Positions 52,501-64,000 of a stretch of DNA of 64,000 nt are shown here, piece by piece (the stretch's first letter is position 1; each line of letters begins with the position of its first letter). The position numbers and the translations under genes were made by a program. This DNA is from Aphelocoma coerulescens (Eukaryota > Chordata > Aves > Passeriformes > Corvidae): NCBI RefSeq assembly GCF_041296385.1, contig NC_091014.1, positions 56,128,078-56,192,077 on the forward strand. Reading direction: 5' to 3'. The notes under the pieces were generated by a model. The model was not told the DNA's origin and did not search any database. It worked only from the letters and a program-made list of their open reading frames with translations.

Positions 52501-54734
52501 AGAGGCAAGCAGGTCAACACATGTGTATGCATAAGATGAAGAAGTATCTGAAATAGAGATGCTTTAAAAGATTGAAATAAAAAATTTAGTTTTTAATTCT
52601 CAGAACAATTTGGGCTGTTCGATTTTTGTGAAGTTTTTCTATTTAAGATTTGTGGGATGTTTTTCAGATCAGGAAAAAGTTTGAAATCAAAATCTGTCTG
52701 GTTAGACAGCAAATTGCATCTTTAGTACCTTCCAGTACTTTTGAAACTTATATTTTGAGTATTTATTTAAATGTGTAGAATACTAGAAGGAGGAGGAGTC
52801 AAGCTGAAAATAAAAAAAATTCAAATAATTATTTCACACATCATGTATGGTCATTCTTATGTTCTGCTGATTATGCTCTGGAATGGTTTAGGAAAAGCAA
52901 CTGAGTGGGAAGCTGTTATTGGGTGGATGTGTTTTAGGTATGCTTAGCTTAACCATACCAGTATCTTCAACACATCTCTTTTATTCCCTCCATACCATTT
53001 TCAAACATTTTTCAAACTTGACAGCCATTGAATTGTTCCACTGAGTAATTATTTCCTTCCCTTGAAGTTTTACCACTCTTGTGTTGCTTTGCAATTCTTG
53101 TTTCTAGACTTGAAAGAGATTTTTTTTTTAATGTATCTAGATATCCTTGGACTATTGAGTGAAATGCACAACTAACTTCAAAAACATAGTCTGACAGCAG
53201 TCATCCTGGTTCACTCAGCTTTGTAGATACCAACAAAAAGAGGGAAAGCTGATGACCTGGAGACTGATGTGTTTTTAGCCTGAGATTCTCTTCCATTTTA
53301 ACCCTGTTCCAGCTATTTGAGCTATCCTGCAACATTAATTTTTTCTAACCTGTGGTATGACTACCCTTCTCTATAATGCTACAAAATGGTCAAAGTCCAG
53401 GATGTAAACATCAAGGTTTTAAACCTCTTTTTTCTTTTTTTTTAATTTTTTAACTCTGTTTACCTTTGAAATTGCTAAATGTCAGAGTTTGCAGAGATGA
53501 GGAATTAGGGGGGGAGAGCTCAAAGTAGTGAAGTTAAAATTACCGAAAAAATCATAAAGTTGTCACATTTCCCTAAATTAAATTCACAATCCAAAGGAGA
53601 CTGTGCTTCTGTTTGGTATATTTACTTTAAAAAAATAATTATAGGCCTACTTAAAATATTTTACTGTATAAATAAAGTGTTTCACAATGAGATAATCTTC
53701 CCAGTGAACTTGTAATAATGTCTATACCTATTCTAAAGAAGAGGTGTGTGGTGTGCTCTCTGCATACTGCTTCCTGAACTTTTGTAAACACCCAGTGAAG
53801 TCACCATCATGAATGTAAGCTATTAGAGACCTGGAGTAGCTTACAAGCTTGGAGTTAGTAACACACTAAGGTCCTGAATTAAAAACCAAAGAATGTGTCT
53901 CCACAAATTAAGCTGAAAATGTGACTGTAGCACAGTCAGCCCTGCTTGTGTTGGCTGTTGTTGAGCAAGCACAGGTACTGTCAGGGGTAGGGATGCACCG
54001 AAGCAGAGGAAGCCTGGGCAGCTTGTGCACCCTTTTACAGTCACTGAAGCCTGGGCCCCTACATCTTCAAAGCGATTATTGTTCTTCCTAAGCAGATTAA
54101 ACCCAGTGCAGTTATGGCTGTTGGTGCTACAATAGGATCTTAATTTGGCTCTCTAGACACAGGATTGGGGTTGTCATGGTGTAGTATAAAATCAAAGAAT
54201 GTTGCATACCATTTGTGTAATATATAGAGGATTATTTCTGGAGCTGAAATAAAGCCATAGCTAATAAGATAGAATTATATGCTGGAAAGCACTTGAAGAA
54301 ATTGCTGGAATAAAAACTGCGAAAGCTATCAGTTTCTTATGTGATTAAGTAGAGTGAAAAAACAATACCCCAAAGTAGTTGTGTTTCTCCCAACATCTTC
54401 TTCCTTTACAATTTTTCCTATTTTATCATTCAGCTTTCCTTCTTTACATGCCACTACATCTCTCCTAGAGTTGTTGCAGCAGTCTTTGTTTAATATGTGT
54501 TTCAAAATGGACCTGGCAGACAAATTTGTAGATTCTTCTCAAAAGTGCACAGAACAGTTACTGATGTTTTGTGGGCTTGTGAAGATTTGTAGGCTTTTAC
54601 CATCATAGTGACTGCTAATAATCAATGCCTCTTACATTTTGCATAGCACAGGCTGTATTACATGGTAGAGGTGAGAGAATAATGCTGGCTGGTAATTCCT
54701 GCATCTGACCCATGCATTCTAGATACACCAAAGC
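48601..54734. other. LARGE1 intronic DNA
   Basis: Only the poly(A) tract at 49.55 kb stands out. Open frames of 60-98 codons show no family motif. Confidence 0.55.
49551..49598. repeat. 34-base poly(A) followed by GAAA units
   Basis: An uninterrupted A34 run (49551-49584) is followed by GAAAGAAAGAAAAAG. It is the longest homopolymer in the window. No retrogene or SINE body can be recognised in the 300 bases before it. Confidence 0.95.
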
Positions 54735-54865
54735 TGTTCTAGCCAGATTTCTGAACTTGATTTTAAAGCTGGTAGAGGACTCTAGCACATCTCTGAATAA
54801 ATTATTCCACCTTGATAAAAAATGCATGCTTTAATCTCTGTCCAAATAATTCTGGTTTCAAGGTA
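54735..54865 (-). repeat. Possible old CR1 remnant, antisense
   Basis: AGCACATCTCTGAATAAATT, then ATTCCACCTTGATAAAAAAT and TTTAATCTCTGTCC resemble the antisense CR1/L3 block with the 'ATTCCA' motif. The similarity is weak and short. Confidence 0.4.
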
Positions 54866-57800
54866 AGAAGTGAAAGACAAGAAGCAGACGATGGAAAAAG
54901 AAAAACTAAAAAGGATCATTTTAACAGTTTCAGTTTCATGTAAAATAGGCAATCGTGATTATGAGATATTGCTGTGTATAAAGTGTACTGCAAGGAACAT
55001 CACCTCGAGAACTGTAGATGAGAGTGCTACAGTGCTACAGCTATCACAACTTATAGCTGTTTAAAAAAAGAGGTAAATTTGTAGGATAATCGCTAATCTT
55101 CCCATAGCTAGTAGAAGCTGGTTATCAGGATGATCGGTTGCCATCCCAGTCCAGAAAAACTATTTTCCCTAGCCAAATATTTGTTTTGGGCTCCAGGTTA
55201 CTGTAACTTTTCACTTGTGAAAAATAACCCTTCAGAAGAGATTAAAAACCAGTTTCAATTGCAGGTTAAGAACAGTTATTAAATTTAAGAAAAAAATATG
55301 TATTTGAGTACTAATTTGGCAACCAATTATTCATGGGATCAAGGCTTATAAACTTAAAATTTATCAGTATGGTATTCTCAGTTCTCCAAATAAAACATAA
55401 AATCACTGTACAGTGTCTACGAGTTACCTTTAGAACATTAAACCATGGAAGATTTCTGATCCATTTCTTTCCCAAGAAGGCATTCAGCATTCCAGAATCG
55501 TATTGCAGTCGTAGCACCACTTTAATATTTCACAATCAGTGTATTTTCTACCTGTCATTGAATTTAATTTAACCTAACTCCCTGATTTTGCTTGTTAACT
55601 TTAGCAGGAATAATGTTTTCGGATGAATAAATGCTGTAAAATCTGCTTTTCATTCTCTACTAATCAAACTGTTATAATGGGTGTCTCAAGGGATCTACAC
55701 TGACTTTAACTAAGTGTTCTTTTGGTCTGAAATGTAATACACACAGAATGTTTTCTAGCAGTGTTAATTGTAATGGATTTAGCTATTTCACCTCTTGCTT
55801 CAGTGCATTACAAACCCAAGGGTTTAAGGTAAAAATCTCAACAGAGAGGTTACATTTTATAGAATATTCTTATAGGAACCAAGTTTAAAAATGCATCTGC
55901 ACAGCGACACATAATTACTGGTTTCCAAGGAACTCCAGCTAACTTTCTTCAAAGCTTTGCCAATATACACAGAGGTAAGTAAGTCTGAAAATAACAATTA
56001 TCTAACTTATTTGAGTTGGGTGAAGGTATTAGTTGCTTGTTCATGTACACTTGAATGGAGATGTGATGAATTAAGTGGTCTTTCCTGTAGAATGCAAATG
56101 CAGTCGTTTAACCAAACGATTGAAACCTACTATTTATCTCCTTTAAATTGCATGACTTTGTTTGCCCACGAGCCTCCTCATAGTAACCTGACTTCAGAGT
56201 TGCTGATGGTGACTCTCAGCTTCATACTGAGTTTCTTGCTTTTAAGAGACTTAAGAGCAAAATGTACCTCTGTTGTTGTTTGTGTCCTTTTATTCCTCTC
56301 CCCAATTTTAAATATTCACATATGCCCCCTTTCTCTTCAGCTGCCAAACTTGTACCTCAGTGATGTGATATTAATAGCAAAGATTAAGCAGTTTCAGCTC
56401 ATCAGAGAAGAGATATTAATCATCATTAGGCCCAGTGAGAAGTTTAATTTTCCGCTTCTCTTTTTTCACTGAGCTCTGGTGGCTGTCACTTGCACCGATG
56501 TCTGCGGGACATTTAATAATCTGCTTCTGAAGATGCATTTCAGTGGTTATTTTCCTTTTATTTCCTCTGTCAGTCTCAATGAATTTCATCATTTTAGGCT
56601 TTAATTGAAGACCACTGTGAGGAGATGGAGGGAAGAAGGTTATTTCTTGAACAAAGCTATTCAGGGACTCATGGTTTTTATTGTATTCAGAAGGAAGATA
56701 GGTTAAATCAAGATACTGAAAACTATGGGAATTGTTGTTTTGGTATGTGACTCACTACCTGTTCCCCTTGAAAAATTCCATATCCTCCCTGTCCTCAGCT
56801 CCTGTTTACACACATTTATTTATTTGTGCCTCAGAAGTGTGGTTAGATTTGCAGTGCAATATGGGTGATGTGGAGCACATTGAATCAGGGGATGACAAGA
56901 AAGAAGCCACATTGAAAACTTCATAAAACAGCTTCCAAAATGACATCTGTTCTAATAAAAGCACTCCTGTGGGATATTAGACTAGTTGACATAGCAGTAA
57001 CTGCTCAAAATGGCATGTCTCTTAGACTGGCACAAACTTAACTTACAGAGAAGCGCTAAACGTAATAAAATTCTTCTCTGAGATTATGCTACTACTGTCA
57101 CCTGTTAACTACAGTCAGACAGTGAAGTACTGATAGGTGTTAATGTGCAATCTACATATCCCCCTGTTTCAGGGGTTTTATCAGCCTCTAAGTGGTTTTA
57201 AAAGCAGAAGGTCTCCATCAGGAGCAGCTGGAGGTTACAGTTTTCTAAGTCAGAGGACAGATCAGACTAAGACAAAGCAACACACAGAGGTCAAAAGAAT
57301 ACTGGTTAGTCTTCTGTATGTGTCAGATAAACCTCATGTATTAGTGGATTTGATGGTTGAACAGTGAGGTTGTTGATTAATTTGAACAGCACATGATGTG
57401 AAAGCACTCATGTAACATTTTAAGTAGTTCATAATTGTCGATGCTGCCATTCTTTGCATTGCTGGCTCCGGGTGCCTGGTTTTGAGTCAGTGTTCCTCCT
57501 GTTGGAAAAACAGGCCCCTTCAAACTTAAAGAGGCTTAGGTTGAGCACCTGAGAACTTTAATCCTGAATCTCTCATTACCTTTTAAAATCTCTTAGAAAA
57601 TGTGGTTCCCCAGCCTGGTACTTCTCTGTACTGGGGGGATTGATTTATTCTATCTTGCTGGGAAGACTCTTGTATAACTGCATTATTTTAAGCTTCCTAA
57701 AAGGCCTCTATCTACATTGCTTACTTGGGATGAACTTTGGAACTTCAGCAGGCCTCTTAAGTTTTCAAGTCACAGAAACATCCTGAGCTGTATTAGAAAT

Positions 57801-60800
57801 GGTCTTTTAAAAATAAGTATTTTTGCTTTTAATAGCCACTTTTTCACCTTGGGGGCTAAAGCCACAATAGGCCAGTAAATCTAGATATTAGCTTAGAAAA
57901 AAATAGTATTACACATTGCAATTACTACTGCTAAAGAAAGGACAGAACCCTTTCCACCAACAGATCTACAACAAATAGTATTATTAGCATATAATCTGAG
58001 CCATTTCTGAAGAGGGGATGTTTTTCTGCTAATTCCTGTTTGATTGCGCAAAAGTAAGATACTTGATATGGGAGCTGTGGTGAAATAGACTCTGGTTAGA
58101 GGCAGACAAATAATAGAAGACTTCTACTGGTGGAAAGATCATCTGTGGTAATTTTATGTAGTGCTTGTTGGAAGAATCAGATTTTCAGCGAGAGTAAGAA
58201 TCACAAACAGAATTGTTGAGAGCTGGAACCTGTTTTTAGTTGATCTCACAGAAAAGGTGTTCTAATGGTGTGGTGAAAACTGAGAACCTGAGAGTTTAAT
58301 TAGGAATGGAGGAGCTAATGAATGAGAGTGAGGAAAGAACAGTGCTCAGATGTTACTGTCACTTGTCATAAACAATTTCTTGGTAGAAAGCTGAATGGAG
58401 TACTTGCAAGCTGGCTTTTTTATAATAATCCAGGCAGGAAGAGAAGACAAAGGAGAAGATACGCATGCATTGCAAGTAGTGGGATGTAGTAAAAAAGTGG
58501 ATTCATATGGAAAAGAGAAGGTATTACCCTGAGGAGTCAGGAAGACACTGAGTTCTGTTATGAAAGCACCATTTGCAGTATCACTAAAAGCAGCCTTGCT
58601 GTGCTGCACACTAACCTTGTATTTGAGCATCATGTATTTGTGAAAAGATTCAGCACCATGAAAATGTGCACATTCCAAATTATTCATTAGGTTTGCATCT
58701 TTTGAAATTACAGGGAATTTTTCTATGTGAAACCTATTCTGAACATAAAAGCTACCAGTCAAACTTGCAAATTGATGATTAATATATGGTAGTCAAGTGT
58801 TTGTGGATTTAACTGAATCAGTGTTTTAAAGTTGTAGGGAATCATTAATAATTGTTAAGAGAGAATTTGCTGTTACAAGGAATATGGATAACCTGCTTAT
58901 TTGGCATTCTCAAGAGCAAATACAACATTAGATGAGCAATGTATTGAAGAGAAAGAGAAAAGCGATCCAGCAAGTGAGGCATTTTTGGTGATGGCTGATG
59001 GTGGAAGGACTATTTAAGGCTAATTTAAGTCTCTCTAGACCTCTTAGCACTTTCTATTATTAGTCTAACTCAAGAGCAGAAGCTATACATCATCAACCCT
59101 CCAGTAAGACTACTGATGGTTATGTGGTTAAAAATAATATGAAGACTAAAACAACGAAAATTCAATGACTGCAACTTGATCAAGAGTTCGTATTCTGCCT
59201 GTGTACTCTAATGAACAGTTCCAGTGTATCACAAAAAAACCTGAAGAACTACACTATATAACAGTTAAGATTTGGTTAATTATATTCTATTCATATAAAA
59301 GGAAGAGTACATTTCTGGATGCTGAAACTGAAGGAAAAGAAGAAAAGAGATGGAACTGAGAGAGTCAATACTGTTTCAGGATGGCTTTTTGAATGAGATA
59401 ATGACTCTTGAGATTTCAGAATATGGGAAGAAACATGTTCCTATTTAGTAGTATTGATGATTTTTCTCTAAAGAAAACAGCAGAATGTTGTTACCAAATT
59501 GATGGCAATGGCAGCTATGGGTACAGGAGAAAAAAAGTAAGCAAGAAGGAGCAAAAATAGGGTAAAACAGATCAGAACTTCACATAAGCAGTAATGCAAG
59601 ATATTTGAATTACTATTTCTGAGGATGTTTGTTGAGAAATAACTGTCTCTTAGTACAGTCCTAAAGCATATGGTAGAAGGTCAATGCTCTTCTCTAGCTG
59701 TTTAAAGAGAGAAAGGTTGATAAATACTGGAATTCTCAGGAAGACAAGGACTGCACATTTGTATTCAATGCTGTAAGCTGACTAGACTTTGCATTGCATA
59801 CAGAAGTGGATTTGATCAGAACATAACAAGTTACAGCCTGAAATTGTAGCAATGGAAGATTTAGGCAGAGTTTGACAAGAGGAGAAGTAGCTCTAAACAG
59901 AAGAGAGTTTGAAGTGTCCTGATAGATTGTGAACAGGAGTTGTGGAATCTCCGCCATTGATTTTTTTAAAACAGGGCAATACAGTGGTAAATTAAAATCA
60001 GTTTTGGTAAGTGTCATGTAAGGCACTTTGGAAAAGAATAATCTTAATACATTATAGTGGACTCTTAGGTGATTGTCACTGCTCTGCAACTGAATCTTGG
60101 ACGTTGAATAAATATTTCTAGCAAAGTTGAATTTGATACGGGGGGATAGTGAGTGGCATATATGTGTCAGTAGCCACAGGCAAAACTTGTTAGGCCTTGC
60201 TAGTTATTAGAATGGGAGGCTTAATTATTTCTTTCCGTTCCTTTATCAAATTCAGAGCTTTCTAAATACACAAGACGGGGAAGAGCTTTTCACGTGAGCA
60301 GATACTGTTAATACCAAGACAAATGTGTTTTATCAGATCAGCAATGCATGTAGGAATGCAAATGGGAAGAAAATATCTGTTCATCAGATCAGTGTACTTC
60401 TGACACAGTCTGTCTGTGGTATTAATGAAATGCAAAAAGCTCTCACTAGTTTTAATGCAAAACTCAAGCTGTTTAAGAAAGGGCTTATATGATATTTCAG
60501 CCTGGGACAACTGGGCCTGAGCTCAATAACTGAAAAGGTCCCTTGTAATCCTATGTGGTATCTTTGCAAATATATTCCCTATTTGGTTCATGGAACTCTC
60601 TTGGGTTCCACTGAACAGGAAATAAATAATCTCCTTTGCTAGAGAAGGTGTATTATTTGGAGATTATGTTTTGGCTTCTTCATGATTTTAAAACACCATT
60701 TTTAAGGATTAAAGCAGCAGCAGAGCTGATTATTTAGTGGTTATTACTTGATGAGGTAATGACACTTGGCTTATTTCCTAAGCACTTTTTGATCTACTGA

Positions 60801-61039
60801 TGAAAAACACTCTATAGGCTAGGTAATATTATTGTTAACAATAGTGGAGTGTTGGGAACTAATTAGTCACACCAGCCTTTTTAGGCAAAGGAGAAGAAGT
60901 GTTGATGGAGCAAAAGGAATGCTGTTAAGCTTTAGGAATGCTTATTTTGAGAGACAGCCTCACTGTGTAAGGTGAACTACTCAAAGCATTCGGGTGCACT
61001 TGTGTGGGAAAGTGGATTTCTTTCCAAGTGGGTGGTTCA
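54866..61039. other. LARGE1 intronic DNA
   Basis: A possible non-coding cryptic exon is discussed for 55804-55974. The longest open frame in the window (171 codons, 55957-56472) starts at TTG and has no recognisable domain, so I regard it as chance. Confidence 0.5.
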
Positions 61040-61325
61040 TGGTTTATTTGGGGGGTGTGTATGATCAGGTTATGATAGCGGGGGAGGGGGTCTACAGGGT
61101 GAGTGACTTCCCCTAGAAGCTGCTAGAAGCTCCCCTGATGTCCAACAGAGACAGTTCCAGCTGAACCTGCCACTGGCCAAGGCTGAGCCCATCAGCGACC
61201 ACGGTAGCACCTCTGGGATAATAGAATTAAGAAGGGAAAAAAAACCCAAGCCACAATAGAAAGAGCAGCTGGGAGAGGGCCGAGAATATGTGAGAGGAAG
61301 AGAGATGGGGAACAGAATGTATGCT
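61040..61325 (+). mobile_element. Truncated ERV-L-like LTR (5' part)
   Basis: GGTCTACAGGGTGAGTGACT, GAAGCTGCTAGAAGCTCCCC, CACTGGCCAAGGCTGAGCCC, ATCAGCGACCACGGTAGCAC and AGAATATGTGAGAGGAAG follow the order of a bird LTR family I recognise. Only the upstream (U3-like) part with its promoter area (GGATAATAGAATTAAGAAGG) remains. The 3' half is missing, and the first about 20 bases are diverged. Confidence 0.78.
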
Positions 61326-61994
61326 ACATATTATCTATAATACATTGTGTTTGTAGTTCTTGAGAAAGCTGTTGGTGAAATCTGGTTCATGAAATCCAAC
61401 TTTGGGACTAGATAAGCACAAATGAGTTATTTATCCACCATGTAGACCTTCAGTAACCTTCAAGATATAAATGAATCCATGGGAATCTTTTATTACAGTT
61501 TTTTGTGAATATGACAAATTACATCTTTTTTTATAAAATAAATATGATGGTCAAAAGGTTAAAATGAATGTAACTTGTCTTGCGAGTTTGAGTGCTCACG
61601 GAGAAGTCATCCAGCCTCTTGGCTTTAATACTCTTGCACTCTAAGAAGCTTGAAGCTGTCTTCAAAAAACCAAAACAAGCAGCTTCTCTGCCATTAACCA
61701 CACAAAATGAAATAGCTTCCTCTTTTTCTACTTGACATCTTACATAGGTGGAGATTGTCTTGAAATTCTTAGAAGGAGTACCAGTTTAAAAAAGGTATCC
61801 TGTAGTCTAAGTGTTAAAGAGAGAAAGAAAGAGGTGATGCATCAAGACAGCTACCAGGAAAAGCAGAGTCATGTGAACACCATTACTGTTGTTATCCAGA
61901 TAAGTACTGGAATGCCTCTGTTTCTTTCAAGTTTCTTTTATGCGAATGAAGAAATATTTCCTGGTTTCATATTTTTATGTAACTACAGCTGTGT

Positions 61995-62135
61995 TGTGGT
62001 GGGTTAATGTTCACTGACTGCTAGGTGCCCACCGAAGTCACTCTCACTCTCCTCCTCAGCTGAACGCAAGAAAACATAACAAAAGGCTCATGAGTCACCC
62101 TACTAACCAAAATCTTGTCATGCAAACCCAATACA
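61995..62135 (-). mobile_element. Internally deleted LTR of the same family, antisense
   Basis: On the - strand it starts TGTATTGGGTTTGCATGACA, the LTR 5' end. After about 38 bases it jumps to the LTR 3' end (CATGAGCCTTTTGTTATG, CAGCTGAGGAGGAGAGTGAG, GGTGGGCACC) and closes ATTAACCCACCACA. Both termini are present but most of the body has been lost, giving a 141-base remnant. No perfect target duplication is visible. Confidence 0.8.
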
Positions 62136-63811
62136 GTGGTAGACCTTTCATTTAATCATGCCTTACAGATAGTTGTGCCTAATGTCTGTAGTCCCTAATT
62201 TCTCTGCTCCTAATTCCTTGCTGAAGGCTTTATTGTGATACTGTGCATATGTTTGGTTTCACAGTAGACTGTGGCAAGAACAGTTCATCAAAGAAAGGAG
62301 AAGACATTTAAGTGCTCAGTTGCTCTTTTGAAGTTACTAGTTGCCTTTTCTTCCACTCTGCTGTTTTCCAAAGAACGCACTGAACGGTCATTCTGACTGC
62401 CTCAGCTTGGTGAACAAAATTGAAGGCAGTTTCCCAATGCCTTGTTTATTGATAATTCTTAGGGACTACCATGGCTTTTGTGTCTTTCTTATGTGGTTGT
62501 CTGGAATGTTTTCATGTAATACTCTCTTTTCTGATCAATGATGAGGGTAAAAGCAACAACAAAAAAGAAATTGATTGAAACTGTTTTCTCTCCAGTTTTC
62601 CTACTTTTGCCATTTATTACTGCATCGCAGCCGGTTGCTGCCATGCTCTGTTGCTCACTTGTATGCTCACCTGCACCCTTGTTTTCTCTTCCACATTTGT
62701 GCTTGCTTGCTCTCTATCACTTTCAGCCTCACTCACTCAAAATCCTGTAACTGTTCTCTTGCACTTGCGCTGGTTCACACATCCCTCACACTCTGACTTT
62801 TTTCTCAGTGTTTTCACACCTTGAATCCTTTTAAGTCTTTTGTGTTGTATTTCTTTTTTGTGCTTCATTTCACTCTCTCTGTGTCACACATGTTCAATTT
62901 ACTTTGTTCCATTACTGGATTCCTGGGGACATATTTGCAGTGCTGCCTAGCGGGAGTAAGGGCTGCTATTGTAATACATCTCTGATAGTGTTTATGTTCC
63001 TTGTTCAGCACCAATGATGATGTGACTAGAAAATTTTAACCATTGCTAGTTTCTCTCCACATGTACATCATTAATTTGTGTTCTCACTCTTTAAAAAAAT
63101 AATACCATTTGCTTCTTTTTTTTAAAATTGATTTTCACTAGAAAAGAAAAAACAAGTTTAATTTGGAGATGCAACACCAAACATTGTTCAGCAAAGTTAT
63201 AATGTGTTTGGTGTGAAGGACCCAAGGAGCCTGGGAATGAAACTAAAAGAAAAGAGTGTTGCATCCCCCCAGTTACTACAGACAAGATCCAATATGGTTC
63301 AGGTTTTCCTTTCAATACAAAAATGATGTTTCAGAATTGAGAAATCATGCAAGTCATTTGGGCATAGTTCACCTGTCTGATGCTTTCTTATGGTGCATAT
63401 TCTGGTCTCTAAATTCCTGTTATCTATACTTAACATTAAAAAAAAAACCAACAATAAAAGAAAAAAAAGCAACGAAAAACCTCAGCCACTGACTGCATTT
63501 TATGTTACTGTGTTGGGACAGTTTCTTATAAATAATTATGCCCTTTATGAGTAAACTTCTAACCAATGCAGCTTTCTGTTCTTTTTTTCTTACATACTCT
63601 TCAGCTGTGTGGGTTTTTTGCATCTGTTTTATTTGCACAAACTTACATGCTTATATATAGGGCTTTCACTGAAGAAAATGTGATGAGAAATCATATGGCC
63701 AGCCAAGAGAAACTAGAAAACAAGATTCTCATATAGTTGAAAATTTCCTCACAAATCCATGCGCTGCTTCTTTGTGCTTACTTTTGGTCTTTTTTTTAGC
63801 ATGTCTACATC
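62136..63811. other. LARGE1 intronic DNA
   Basis: A pyrimidine-rich patch (about 62580-62900, many CTCT and CACTC words) and an A-rich tract (63436-63480) are present. There is no gene. Confidence 0.55.
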
Positions 63812-64000
63812 GAGGCTGATGGGAAGCTGGAGCAGGTTGCCCAGAGAAGTTGTGCATGATTGTGAGGCAGATGAGGGATTTTCGGACAGTCTCTTACAGC
63901 CCCATATTCAGAAGCATTCACAGTCAGGTTGGACAGGGCTTTGAAGCAACCTGAACTTAGTGATTGATGTCTCAGCACACTGCAGGGGTGTTGGACTAGA
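63812..64000 (+). repeat. CR1 3' region, cut by the window end
   Basis: GGAGCAGGTTGCCCAGAGAA starts a sense CR1. The segment with GGTTGGACAGGGCTTTGAAG, CAACCTGAACTTAGTG and CAGGGGTGTTGGACTAGA follows. About 41 bases at 63859-63899 interrupt the normal CR1 order between TTGTGCATG and CCCCAT. The 3' tail would lie beyond 64000. Confidence 0.88.

Noticed and set aside
55957..56472. 171-codon open frame on +, longest in the window
   Set aside because: It begins at TTG, has no recognisable domain and overlaps a consensus splice donor. AT-rich composition with hydrophobic residues fits chance.
58346..58762. 138-codon open frame on -
   Set aside because: No family was recognised and there is no supporting exon boundaries.
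59736..60089. 117-codon open frame on -
   Set aside because: No recognisable motif. Its length is expected by chance in 64 kb of six-frame sequence.

Overview
This window reads as a piece of a bird genome. The base composition is AT-rich and poor in CpG, and long non-coding stretches carry many CR1 LINE fragments. Several of these end in the avian CR1 3' signature (TTCCAACC ... ATTCTATGATTCTAT). There are also ERV-L type long terminal repeats of kinds I associate with bird genomes. No bacterial-style gene organisation, CRISPR array, rRNA or convincing tRNA was seen. The species cannot be fixed from the sequence alone.

I can support only one protein-coding gene. An exon at 45622-45808 on the + strand carries the start codon and first 35 residues of LARGE1, the Golgi xylosyl/glucuronyltransferase that extends matriglycan on alpha-dystroglycan. 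It has a good polypyrimidine tract and AG acceptor, an 81-base 5' UTR segment with a short upstream ORF (45630-45665), the initiator ATG at 45703, and a GTAGGAG donor that splits a codon after the first base. Everything upstream (about 45.6 kb) then reads as a 5' UTR intron and/or upstream flank of LARGE1. Everything downstream (about 18.2 kb) reads as the beginning of the next, long intron.

Layout. From 1 to 29.9 kb there is AT-rich non-coding DNA with CR1 fragments at 2.97-3.26, 7.78-7.86, 11.49-11.80, 13.0-13.5 (very old), 26.2-26.7 and 27.5-27.7 kb. At 29.98-30.30 kb lies an isolated, sharply bounded CpG island, the best candidate for an alternative LARGE1 promoter or first exon. A roughly 70-bp tandem duplication (30245-30382) at its edge shows CpG decay in the outer copy. 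Between 30.4 and 45.6 kb are CR1 fragments at 36.5 and 37.7 kb, a solo ERV-L LTR at 40.27-40.86 kb and an AAAC/AACCA simple repeat at 41.1 kb. Beyond the LARGE1 exon are a CR1 pair in opposite orientations (47.6-47.9 + and 48.1-48.6 -), a 34-base poly(A) tract (49.55 kb), a possible cryptic exon (55804-55974), two fragments of one LTR family in opposite orientations within 1 kb (61.04-61.33 + and 61.99-62.14 -), and a CR1 running off the right edge. Apart from the LARGE1 exon, open frames of 60-171 codons have no recognisable family, and many start at non-ATG codons or overlap repeats. I treat them as chance.
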